Positions 43,761-52,904 of a stretch of 64,000 nt of DNA are shown one piece after another. Position 1 is the first letter of the stretch. The number at the start of each line of letters is the position of its first letter. Below the pieces are notes generated by a model, which was given only the letters and a program-made list of their open reading frames with translations, made no database searches and was not told where the DNA came from. The DNA comes from Monoplex corrugatus (lineage: Eukaryota > Mollusca > Gastropoda > Littorinimorpha > Ranellidae), in contig JAPXFY010000026.1 in NCBI GenBank assembly GCA_030674185.1, positions 53,011,246-53,075,245 of the forward strand, read 5' to 3'. Made by a program: the position numbers and the translations under genes.

Positions 43761-44019
43761 ATTTGTAAACAAACGCACACTGTGCCGCAACATGCCTGCA
43801 TAGTGTGGGCAAAACAGCATGGAATGTGTTTAAGAGGGATCCATCACACTCAGATATTCCATATGCGCTCTACCCACATCTACCAGCGATGATCTGGCAG
43901 ACTCCCTGAGTTGTGGCAAACCCCAATTCCGGAAAGGTGCTTAAAATGGGGAGGGGGGGGGGGGGCAGGGATTTATGAAACACTAAGCTGACAACACCAG
44001 AATGATACAAACATTAAGA
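43761..44019. other. Intron sequence with anonymous repeat
   Basis: 43870-43960 resembles 19195-19270. A poly-G run is near 43958. No exon. Confidence 0.4.
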
Positions 44020-44051
44020 CTGTTCTTTCGTTGTTGTTGTTGTTGTTGTTT

Positions 44052-44083
<32 letters not shown>

Positions 44084-44615
44084 GAAAGCCGAGCTGACTG
44101 CGTAGAGCCATATCAGGGCTATAACTGTCTCAAACCACACACAACACCCCAACAGGAAAATAAGGGAAAGAAAATTTAAATTCACATATCAATGCATTCA
44201 CGCACATAATCTAATGACATACCCCTGGCGTTGATCACCCCATTCAATTCATCGCACAGGAGATTTAAAATCATACCTGAATACAAATTTAAACATATCT
44301 AAGGACGCTAAAACAATATATAAAACCGAGCCTAAATTACCTAAAATTGATTTTGCATATCTCATTTCCCTAGCCAAAAATGCAGTTAATACATGTACCC
44401 AATTATCAATCCTAAGAGAAAGTGAGTAAGACTTTATCGAACGCATACAGGTGAATGGACCAGCAAGGCAGAAAATGATAAGAAGAAATGACAGAAAGCA
44501 AAGGAGGAAGAAAGAAACAGCGCGAGTGACAGAAAAGAGGAAATTTCCTGTACAGAATTTCCAGAAGGTGGGGATACTATATATACTGAAAGACCCCCCG
44601 GCATCCTCACGGGGG
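44020..44615 (-). repeat. Family A retroposon, - strand, (AAC)n tail
   Basis: The head is at 44615 (CGTGAGGATGCCGGGGGG on the - strand). It runs to GGCTATAACTGTCTC-equivalent sequence near 44130 and a long (AAC)n tail at 44035-44082. The tail shows most clearly that this family ends in AAC repeats. Confidence 0.87.
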
Positions 44616-44960
44616 TAAACATTGAGATGAACAGCGAACAGGCCAGGGTTTTTGTTTGTTTTGTTTTTGTTTGTTTTGTTTTGTTTTTAATGTTGCGGGC
44701 TAGGAATGAAGTAGAGACACGAGATCCATGGCTCTGTCAAAAGAACAAAACAATCACGGTACAACCTGCGTACACACAGCCAGGAAAAACTCGGAACACT
44801 AGGGAAAAAAATGTTTTAAATAAAATAAAAAAAAAGAAACTGTCACGAGACGGCGCATTTACCACACAAGCAGTGATATTGATCCATATGTTCACTACAG
44901 TATTCTGTAAAAAAGAAAAAAAAAGAAAAAGTAAGAGTTGTATTGATGTCGTGTGATGTG
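44616..44960. other. Intron sequence
   Basis: TTTTGTTTG and A-rich tracts. Nothing recognised. Confidence 0.4.
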
Positions 44961-45433
44961 TTAACCCTTTGACTCCCGCACCCTATTCACCAACTGTTAA
45001 AACTGAACCCTTTGATTCTCTCACCCTATCCACCAGCTTCCTGCAGGAGGCTGGTGGATAGGGTGGGGGAATCAAAAAGTTAAATTTTTGCTTTGCTAGC
45101 ATGGTTGACAATGCAGGCTGCTGGTGGACAGGGTGCGGGAGTCAAAAGGTTAAGTTTTGGCTTTCCTAGCATGGTTGACAATGCAGGGTGCTGGTGGACA
45201 GGGTGCGGGAGTCAAAGGGTTAAGTTTTGGCTTCCCTAGCATGGTTGACAATGCAGGGTGCTGGTGGACAGGGTGCGGGAGTCAAAGGGTTAAGTTTTGG
45301 CTTTCCTAGCATGGTTGACAATGCAGGGTGCTGGTGGACAGGGTGCGGGAGTCAAAGGGTTAAGTTTTGGCTTCCCTAGCATGGTTGGCAATACAGGATG
45401 CTGGTGGACAGGGTGCGGGAGTCAAAGGGTTAA
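44961..45433. mobile_element. MITE with tandemly amplified right arm (70-bp period)
   Basis: A normal MITE (TTAACCCTTTGACTCCCGC, inner hairpin centred on CTTCCTGCAGGAGG) is followed by five copies of its right outer arm. The motif TTAAGTTTTGG recurs at 45150, 45220, 45290 and 45360, exactly 70 bp apart. Each unit holds CTAGCATGGTTGACAATGCA, GGTGCTGGTGGACAGGGTGC and GGGAGTCAAAGGGTTAA. The middle units are almost identical. Confidence 0.94.
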
Positions 45434-45607
45434 GGCGAGGACGACTGTGTGTGCGACAAACTCAAGTCTGTGTTAGCCAGGGTATGAAGGCATGTTGCAA
45501 TCAAGGCAGACGTTGTCACTCCATCAAATGTGCAACTGTTTGATGCACGCAAAGTTTCGATCCAAAATCTGTTCTTTGCTTAACTCAGAATGCAGTCTGA
45601 ACGATGT

Positions 45608-45625
45608 GTGCGTGTGTGTGTTGTG

Positions 45626-45703
<78 letters not shown>

Positions 45704-45718
45704 TGTGTGTGTGTGTGC
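45608..45718. repeat. (TG)n microsatellite
   Basis: About 110 bp of TG. Confidence 0.96.
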
Positions 45719-45897
45719 CTACACGAGGATGCCTACAAATGTGTGTAAATGAATGTGTTTAGGTGTCTGTGACGTACTGGTTGAGCGAGTTGATTACATT
45801 TTTAAATGATTGACTACTGTGCTGTAATCGTTTGCATGCTCGTGTACATGTTCACTGTTACGTCGTCTTATTCTAGATAAGGAACTGATGTTATATT
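45719..45897. other. Intron spacer
   Basis: Nothing recognised. Confidence 0.4.
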
Positions 45898-46504
45898 ACA
45901 TGATAATGCGCCCCTGTGGTGATGTCGGGGGCTCTTTCAGTATAAACAGTATTCCCACCTTCTGGAATTTCTGTGCTAGAAATTTCCCCTTTTCAGTCAC
46001 TCTCTTTGTTTTTGCCTTGTTCCTTTGCGTTCTGTCATTTCTTCCTATCATTTTCTTGTTCCTTTGCGTTCTGTCATTTCTTCCTATCATTTTCTGCCTT
46101 GCTGGTCCATTCATCTGTATGTGTTCGATAAAGTCTCACGCATTTTTTTCTAAGGATTGGTAATTGAGTACGCGTGCATTTTTGGCTCTAGGAAAAAGAG
46201 ATATGCGGAAGCAATTTTATGTAATTTAGGTCCGTTTTTAAATAGGTTTTAGTGTCCTTAGTTATGTTTGAAATTGTACTCAGTATGTTTTTTTTAATGC
46301 CCGTAGTGATGAATTGAATGGAGTGGTCAACACAAGATGCATCTCCTTGGGTTATGTGCGCGAATGCTTTGATATGTGCACTTAATTTTCTTTTCCTATT
46401 TTTCCTGTTCAAGTATTGTGTGTGTATTGAAATGGTTATAGCCCTGATATGGTTCTATGTAATCGGATGGGTTTTAAACAACAATATCAGTAACATGATA
46501 ATGC
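45898..46504 (+). repeat. Family A retroposon with 12-bp target duplication
   Basis: ACATGATAATGC occurs at 45898-45909 and 46493-46504. The 583-bp element between them starts GCCCCTGTGGTGATGTCGGG and ends in TTTTAAACAACAATATCAGTA-like sequence. This copy defines the family's ends. It contains a 36-bp internal tandem duplication around CCTTTGCGTTCTGTCATTTC (46020 and 46059). Confidence 0.92.
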
Positions 46505-46552
46505 ATTTTAGGTGAATTTTGTAATTATGTCTGTGGCGTCCGATAACAACAC

Positions 46553-46842
46553 AATGTGATTTCCCTTTTGGAGATAATAAAGTGAAACAATGTGATTTCC
46601 CTTTTGGAGATAATAAAATGAAACAATGTGATTTCCCTTTTGGAGATAATAAAGTGAAACAATGTGATTTCCCTTTTGGAGATAATAAAATGAAACAATG
46701 TGATTTCCCTTTTGGAGATAATAAAGTGAAACAATGTGATTTCCATTTTGGAGATAATAAAGTGAAACAATGTGATTTCCCTTTTGGAGATAATAAAGTG
46801 AAACAATGTGATTTCCCTTTTGGAGATAATAAAGTGACTTGA
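46553..46842. repeat. 36-bp minisatellite, eight near-identical copies
   Basis: The unit GTGATTTCCCTTTTGGAGAT plus AATAAAGTGAAACAAT is repeated eight times with only a G/A change (AAGTG/AAATG) and one C/A change. Because 36 is divisible by three, all frames stay open ('QCDFPFGDNKVK' on +). These are not protein repeats. High identity shows recent amplification. Confidence 0.97.
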
Positions 46843-47045
46843 CACGACATGACTTCATTCAGCGCGACGTGCCCTGACGTGAAGTGATTGACTTGACTTG
46901 ACGTGATCTGACGTGACTTAACGTGACTTGCAGTGATATAGCGTGACTTGACTTGATGTGACGTGTCGTGACGTGATATGACTTGATGTGCCGTGCGTAC
47001 CATGCCAAGCCATGCTATAATTTGACGTGACGTGACGTGACTTGA
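46843..47045. repeat. GACGTGACTT-rich degenerate tandem repeat
   Basis: About 200 bp built from GACGTGACTT, GACTTGACTT and GACGTGATAT blocks of about 10 bp. TGACGTGA occurs many times and resembles the CREB/ATF core, but a simple decaying tandem repeat is the straightforward reading. Confidence 0.8.
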
Positions 47046-47064
47046 ATCGACTTGTTATACAATT

Positions 47065-47097
47065 GGGGGGGGGGGGGGGGCGGGGGGGGGGGGGGGT
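47065..47097. repeat. Poly-G tract
   Basis: G14-C-G14-like run, potentially G-quadruplex forming. It is assembly-error-prone. Confidence 0.9.
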
Positions 47098-47260
47098 GTG
47101 GGATAAGATTCGACTGTGTGGTCCCAGTCTTCCTAACGAGCCCATATCGCGCTCAACTCTGGGTAGGGGCCAGCCGGGGCCTTTGGGGGCCAGACAAATC
47201 CTTCAGTGATTTTGAAAAGACTGACGGGGATTCGAACCCACATACATCTTTGTGGCATAT

Positions 47261-47594
47261 TTAACCCTTTGGCTCCCGCACCCTATCCACCAGCATCCTG
47301 CATTATCAACCATACTAACAAAGCAAAGAGTTAACCGTTTGACTCCCTCATCCTATCCACTAGCTTACTGCATTATCAACCATTCTGGCAAAGCAAAACC
47401 TTAACCCTTTGACTCCCGCACTCCATCCACCAACATCCTGCACTGCCAACCATTCTAGCAAAGCAAAAAACTTAACCCTCTGACTCTCTCACCCTATCCA
47501 CCAAATTCCTGCATGAAGTTGGTGGATGGGATGAGGGAGTCAGAGGGTTACGTTTTTACAGTTGTTGGACTGGGTGCGGGATTCAAAGGGTTGA
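47261..47594. mobile_element. Complex multi-arm MITE next to a splice donor
   Basis: Four left-type arms occur in series (TTAACCCTTTGGCTCCCGC, TTAACCGTTTGACTCCC, TTAACCCTTTGACTCCCGC, TTAACCCTCTGACTCTC), then the hairpin turn TTCCTGCATGAAG and right arms ending in CAAAGGGTTGA. It ends 17 bp from the donor of the exon at 47612-47741. Confidence 0.88.
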
Positions 47595-47611
47595 TTAAAG
47601 ACAGGTCATAC

Positions 47612-47741
47612 CTGACACATGTGATGTCATGATGTCCAGAGTTGGGGTTGATCAGACTGTCCACACGCTCTATATTCACGCCTGCTTCACTGTCTGGGTT
47701 CACTGGATACTTCACCGTCTCCATGGCCAATACAGGTGTAC
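47612..47741 (-). CDS. Uncharacterised protein, penultimate exon
   Basis: The acceptor TTATTTCAG precedes 47741 and the donor AG/GTATGA is at 47612/47611. The first two bases complete Gly from the previous exon. It encodes 'TPVLAMETVKYPVNPDSEAG' then 'VNIERVDSLINPNSGHHDIT' and 'CV', with a split Arg codon in phase 2 to the terminal exon. The start resembles the 63407-63577 exon ('RILTIETVPF' versus 'PVLAMETVKY'), suggesting a repeated domain within the protein. No known domain recognised. It acts with five other exons on this strand. Confidence 0.82.
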
Positions 47742-48019
47742 CTGAAATAACAGTGCGGTTGTACTTCAAAAGAGTGCACAGTTGTCTTGTGTTCAGTGCA
47801 TATGTACCTATACAAGAACAAGCACAGAAGCTGGCGCACACATACACGCGCCCCGCGGGACGCCCTCTGCCACCTCCATCCACCACAACTATTATATCCT
47901 TTACCACCTACTACCACCGCCATCAACAACTACATTTTTCACACAAGAAAACAAACAAACAAAAACAAAAAGGGAGGGGAGAAAGAAACTAATCGCACTT
48001 TCAGGGGCTGAAAACAGAA

Positions 48020-48080
48020 GAGAGAGAGAGAGACAGACAGACAGAGAGACAGACAGACAGAGAAAGAGAGACAGACAGAC

Positions 48081-48117
<37 letters not shown>

Positions 48118-48125
48118 GAGAGAAC
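48020..48125. repeat. (GA)n / (GACA)n repeat
   Basis: AGAGAGACAGACAGACAGAG-type tract in the intron between the exons at 47741 and 48872. Confidence 0.95.
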
Positions 48126-48151
48126 TCAGAACTCAGAATTGTTTTTAATGT

Positions 48152-48361
48152 ACATTGGCCTTTCTCCTGTCCATGGTTTTCCTCGGAAAAACTACGATGG
48201 TGGTTTCCCCTTGCCTTCCATCGTTTTTTTTTTTTTTTTTTTAGGGTTAACTCCCTTAGCCTTACTGTCTCCCGAGATGAGAGATAGTGATGGTTGGAAG
48301 TCCATGGTCGCCAACGCCATGCGGCAGGGCACCTGATGATGATGATGATGACATTGGCCTT
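48152..48361 (+). mobile_element. SINE with RTE-type 3' end and 11-bp target duplication
   Basis: ACATTGGCCTT flanks it at 48152-48162 and 48351-48361. The 188-bp insert has a non-RTE 5' part (CCATGGTTTTCCTCGGAAAA, a T18 run). Its last 65 bp (GATGGTTGGAAGTCCATGGT ... GGCAGGGCACCTGATGATG) match the 3' end of the RTE LINE at 49570-49640. This is the architecture of a SINE mobilised by its partner LINE through a shared 3' end. Confidence 0.82.
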
Positions 48362-48871
48362 CGGACACTCAACAATACTGAGTGAAAAAGAAAGAAAAAA
48401 CGAAAGAAAGAAAGAGAGAGAGAGAGAGGGAATGATACCAGAGACAGATGACAAAGACAGACAAATGTAGACAGACTGTCATAGCCTCAACAGAGGGAGA
48501 GAAGGATTGTCCCCCTTGCAAAGCTAAAAACAAACAACAAAAAGAGCCCCCCACCCCCAAAAAAGACAAGGTAGATCATTTACTCGGCAGACTAAAGTAT
48601 CTAGTATACAATATATAACGAAACAGAAACAGAAACAGAAACAGAAACAGAAACCTGGTAAGAAAGACAGCTGGAAAAAAAGGAGGGTGGGGTGACGGTG
48701 GGGAGGGGGTGGGGGAAAGACTGCTGAGAGCCAGATACCAGTGAAAAAATACTGATGGAGAAAGACAGGTGCAACACTTTGTGTCCAAATGATGAGTTCT
48801 GCCTGCATCTGCGTACGCGTGAGGTCCAGTGCAGGTATTAAAAACTAGAACAGCCGCCAATAACAACATAC
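48362..48871. other. Intron sequence with short simple repeats
   Basis: (GAAA)n near 48395, (ACAGAA)n at 48622-48655 and a GGGGTGGGG-rich tract near 48690. No exon recognised before 48872. Confidence 0.45.
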
Positions 48872-49114
48872 CAGTGGCATTTAACCAAGTGATAACTCTC
48901 TGCATGGTTTTAGAAAAGCTCTCGAAAGCTCTGCCGACGGTTTTGGTGGGGACAAAGAGACGCGTGGTGAGGTTGATGGAGCTGTACAGAGCTGGCGCCT
49001 CAGGTTTCTGGTCTCTGAGGTAGAAGATACGCAGTATTTTGACATAACGCGATTCTTGAAGTACTTGGGCTTCTGTGTAACCCGCCGTGGTTGCGTTGAT
49101 CTTGAACACGCCCG
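48872..49114 (-). CDS. Uncharacterised protein, 81-codon exon with N-glycosylation sequons
   Basis: The acceptor GTTTCAG precedes 49114 and the donor CTG/GTATGT is at 48872/48871. It encodes 'AGVFKINATTAGYTEAQVLQ', 'ESRYVKILRIFYLRDQKPEA', 'PALYSSINLTTRLFVPTKTV', 'GRAFESFSKTMQRVITWLNA' and 'TG'. Phase 1 on both sides joins 55428 and 47741 without a break. Three N-x-T sequons (NAT, NLT, NAT) are visible, which would suit an extracellular chain but sit oddly with a CaaX end. No domain recognised. Confidence 0.85.
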
Positions 49115-49171
49115 CTGAAACAAATAAACGTATGAAATTAACTCCGAACAAACAAACAAACAAATTCATGC

Positions 49172-49365
49172 TTAACTCTTTGACTCCCGCACCCTATCCA
49201 CCAACTGCAAACTCTTGAACCTTTTGACTTCCTCATCCTATTCACCAACTTCCTGAAGGAAGCTGGTGGATAGAGTGAGGGAGTCAAATGGTTATGTTTT
49301 TGCTTTGCTAGCATGGTTGACAATGCGGGATGCTGGTAGACAGGGTGCGGGTGTCAAAGGGTTAG
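49172..49365. mobile_element. Palindromic TTAA MITE
   Basis: TTAACTCTTTGACTCCCGC ... GGTGTCAAAGGGTTAG with an inner hairpin centred on CTTCCTGAAGGAAG. It lies 57 bp upstream (in gene direction) of the acceptor at 49115, close to where a branch point would be. Confidence 0.9.
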
Positions 49366-49519
49366 ATGTCAGAGTAAGTGGTGATAAGAAACAAAATATC
49401 AATATTAACAAAATCAATAAAACCAAACTAGAAAATAGCGGAGAGAAAGGGAGAGAACGAAGCGAAATAAAATGAAAATGAATAAATAAGAAACAGAACA
49501 ACTGAAAAATCAAATCAGA

Positions 49520-49569
49520 TCACGTATTAAGTTAACAAGACAAGACAGGCACACATTTTTGGCCAACTG
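49520..49569 (+). repeat. Penelope-like element terminal fragment, left of the RTE insertion
   Basis: ACAAGACAGG ... TTTTTGGCCAACTGGCCTTT matches 55595-55642 beside the Penelope-like element (ACAAGCGCAAATTTTCGGCC / AACTAGCCTTTGTCAAGCG). The continuation GCCTTTGTCAAGCGTAAACG lies at 52374-52393, beyond the RTE, so the RTE inserted into this fragment. Confidence 0.65.
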
Positions 49570-52376
49570 GCCTTTCATCATCATCAGGTGCCCTGCCGCA
49601 TGGCGTTGTCGACCATGGACTTCCAACCATCTCTATCTTTCGTTGCCCCCAGCATCTCCCCCACCCTCTTCATCCTCAGCCACCTTGCAAGTCCGTCCAG
49701 CATTCTCTCCTGGGTCTACCCGGTGCTCTCTTTCCCTCCAGCTTTCCCGTTGTGACCAGGTGCTCCAAATCCCCCTTCCTCATAAAATGGCCTATAAATG
49801 TTGCTTGTCTTTTCCTAATCTTCCTTATCAGTGATCGACTTGTGTCTGCCTCCATCAAGACTGTCTCGTTTGTTTTCTTTGCTGTCCATGGTACTCTCAA
49901 CATTCTTCTGAGAAACCACATCTCGGCTGCCTCAATCCTGCTCTGGCTTTGCTTGCTGACTGTCCACGCCTCGCATCCGTACAACAGTATTGGTTCTATA
50001 TAACATTCAAGGACTCTCTTTCTGATGTTAATTGATAGGCATTTGTTGGTAAGAATGCTTGTCATCTTCTTGAATGCTGTTTTGGCTTGGCCGATTCTGC
50101 CAGCTATTTCCGATGTGCATGTGCCGTCTGATGAAATGACCGTTCCCAGGTATTTGAACTTATTAACCTGTGTCAAGGTTGTGCCATTTGCTGTTATTTT
50201 GCAGGAGGAGATTTCATGTTTTTTACTGATCACCGTGACTTCAGTCTTCCTGCTGTTTAGTTCCAACCCCTTACCTTTGCTTTCTGTTTCTAGTATATTC
50301 ACAAGGTTTTGTAGGTCCCTTTCATTTTCTGCAATTAGCACGGTGTCATCTGCGTACCGAATGTTGTTTATCATTTTCCCTCCAACCTTTAATCCAGGGT
50401 CTTCTTCTAGGTTTCTCATGATGTTTTCGCTATATAGTGAAAACAGATCTGGTGACAAAACACAATCCTGTCTGACTCCTCTTTTGATGTTTTGAAAAGA
50501 GCTTATATTGTTTTCTATTCTCATTGCAGCTGTTTGTTCTCAGTACATATTCCTGATTATTCGTAGATCTTTTCCATCGACATTGAGTCTCTCCAGTTGG
50601 TTGATCAATTCTTCATGTCGTACCCGATCGAAAGCCTTGGTATAGTCAACAAAGCATAAATACAAATCCTTATTCATCTCAACTGACCTCTCTATGATAG
50701 TTCTTATGATGTATATGGCATTAATAGTTCCTTTCCCCTCCACAAATCCACACTGTTCTTCTGCTATTTCTCTTTTGATTCTATTCCTTGTCCTCATCAT
50801 GATTATTCTTAACAAGATTTTTGTTACATGACTCATCAAACTGATTGTGCGATGGAGTTCGCATTCTATAGCCCCTGTCTTCTTTGGAAGTGCAATGAAA
50901 ATTGATTTTGACATATCTTTGGGGATTTTTCCTGTGTCATAAATTTCATTTAGTAGGACTGTTATTTTTTTCTATGCCAAATTCCTCCAGGGCTTCAATC
51001 ATCTCTGTAGTAATGTTGTCTAGTCCTGGGGCTTTTCCTGGTTTCATCTTTTTCAGTGCTGCTCTGACTTCATCTTTCATTATGGGTGGTCCTTCAAAGT
51101 TCTTTTTTATAATGTGTTCTTCGTTTCTGTCATCCTCAAAAAGGTCTTTAATGTACTCTCCCCATCTGTCTAATACCTTGTCTTTTTCCATGATAAGCGT
51201 GCCATCTTTTGATTTTAAGCAACCATTTGATGTGCATGTATTTTTCCTGTGAACAATTTCTTCAATTCGTCTGTACATACCCTGAGGATCGATTTTGTGT
51301 CGTTCTTCTATCTCTTTGCATTTTGTGTTCAGCCAAGCTTCCTTAGCTTCATTGCACCTATAGCTGATTTCTTTGTTTATCTTCCTGTATATCTCCTCGT
51401 TTCTCTTTGCCTTCCTCCTTTTTTCCATCAGGCCCAAAATTTCATTAGTCATCCAGCTCTTTTTTGCTTTTCTATTTGCCTTAGGGATTTCCTCACAAGC
51501 TTCATTTATAGAACTTCTCAACTTTGTCCATTGTTCCTCACTGTCACCAACGTCTTCCAGAGCACTGAATTTGTTTTGAACATGTACATTAAATTTTTGA
51601 CGTATCATTTCATCTGTCTTCAAGAGTCCAAGGTTTAGTTTGATGTTGCTTTTGGTCTGTTTCCTTTTCCTCAATTTCAGCCTAAACCTTCCCACTACCG
51701 GATTGTGGTCACTGTTGCAGTCTGCGCCTGGTAGTGTTTTTGCTGACAGTAAAGAATTTCTAAATCTTTTGTTGATCAGGATGTAGTCAATTTGATCTTT
51801 GGTATGATCTCCTGGACTCATCCAAGTCCATTTTCTTCTGTTAGGCTGCTCAAACCAAGTGTTTCCTACTATGAACTCATCCATCTGTGCCCATTCTACA
51901 AGCTTCCTCCCTCTTTCGTTTTGTGTACCAAGGCCATGAGGTCCAACTATATCCTCCACCCTATCCTGTCCCACTTTAGCATTAAAATCTCCCATTATGA
52001 CTGTAACTTCCTGTGATTTACATTGGACCTTGGCCATCTCTAAAACTTCGTAGAAGTTGTCGATGTCTTCCTGAGTACTTGCGGATGTTGGTGCATACAC
52101 CTGTATGATGTTGATATCAAAAGGTTTCCCTCCGAATTTGACCAGTAAAACTCTGTCGGACACTGCCCAGTATCCTTTAACTGCTTTTGATTTGTCTTTG
52201 TCCATTATGATGCCTACTCCTCTTTCATGTGAATTACCACCTGAGTATATCACTGTATATTCTCCTGATGTTATCATGCCTGCCCCCTTCCATCTCATTT
52301 CCCCTAGTCCTAAAATACTGATGTTAAGCCTTTCCATCTCCATTTTGATGTTGTCTAATTTACCTTTCTGCCTTTG
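49570..52376 (-). mobile_element. RTE-type LINE, nearly complete, 5'-truncated
   Basis: The 3' end at 49570 carries the (GAT)n tail typical of RTE elements. The 5' limit is about 52376, just before the endonuclease start. GCCTTT at both borders is a probable short target duplication. The 2.8-kb copy is the reference for the other RTE fragments in the window and for the tail of the SINE at 48152. It lies in an intron in the same orientation as the host gene. Confidence 0.92.
49676..52343 (-). pseudogene. RTE endonuclease-reverse transcriptase, one frameshift and one nonsense
   Basis: The apurinic-type endonuclease domain comes first (52343 downward: 'LGLGEMRWKG', 'VIMGDFNAKVG', 'DQIDYILIN', 'NSDHNPVVG'), then a linker and the start of the reverse transcriptase ('MKPGKAPGLDNITTEMI'). 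A run of seven A (50962-50968) shifts the frame after 'EEFGIEK'. RT continues with 'DYTKAFDRVRHEEL', an in-frame TGA after 'RNMY' (50540), then 'GVRQDCVLSPDLFSLY', 'IRYADDTVLIAE' (catalytic Asp pair) and the C-terminal 'GCEAWTV ... RMLRVPWTAKKTN' region shared with RTE/BovB. It normally nicks DNA and primes reverse transcription. Two small lesions leave this copy inactive. Confidence 0.92.
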
Positions 52377-52420
52377 TCAAGCGTAAACGTAAGACAACAA
52401 AGAACAAATAACAAACAACA
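52377..52420 (+). repeat. Penelope-like terminal fragment, right of the RTE insertion
   Basis: GTCAAGCGTAAACGTAAGAC continues the fragment at 49520-49569. Compare GTCAAGCGCGAACGCACGG at 55645. Confidence 0.6.
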
Positions 52421-52866
52421 AAGGGGCTCTTTCAGTATAAATAGTATCCTCAATGCATTTGCGCACATAATCTAAGGAGATGCTCCTGGCGATGACTACT
52501 CCGTCCAATTAATCGCACAGGGGATTTAAAAAACATACCTGAATACAAATTTAAACATAACTAAGGACTCTAAAACAGGTCTAAATTACCTAAAATTGCT
52601 TCTGCATATCTCACTTCCCTAGAGCCAAAAATGCACTCAAATATATGTACCCAATTATCAATCCTAAGAGAAAGTATGTAAGGCTTTATTGAACACATAC
52701 AAGTGAATGGACCAACAAGGCAGATGATAGGAAGAAATGACAAAAAGCAAAGGAGGAAGAAAGAACGAAGAGAATAACAGAAAAGAGGAAATTTCTAGCA
52801 CAGAATTTTCAGAAGGTGGGGATACTATTAACACTGAAAGAGCCCCCAGCATCCCCATGGGGAAAC
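52421..52866 (-). repeat. Family A retroposon, - strand, with inverted head fragment
   Basis: From 52866 (head, CATGGGGATGCTGGGGGCTC on the - strand) it runs to about 52452 and lacks the 3' tail. Directly abutting it at 52421-52450 is 30 bp of the family head in the opposite orientation (GGGGCTCTTTCAGTATAAAT), making a small inverted arrangement. Confidence 0.82.
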
Positions 52867-52904
52867 CACTTTGTGCCTGTGAAAACGACAGCAAGAAACA
52901 ATTA

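Noticed and set aside
46455..47003. Repetitive protein with 12-residue repeats
   Set aside because: A 36-bp minisatellite keeps all frames open. There are no splice sites, start context or amino-acid-level conservation different from the DNA repeat.
46843..47045. CREB-response enhancer
   Set aside because: TGACGTGA copies are explained by a decaying 10-bp tandem repeat. Kept only as a low-interest finding, not as a regulatory feature.
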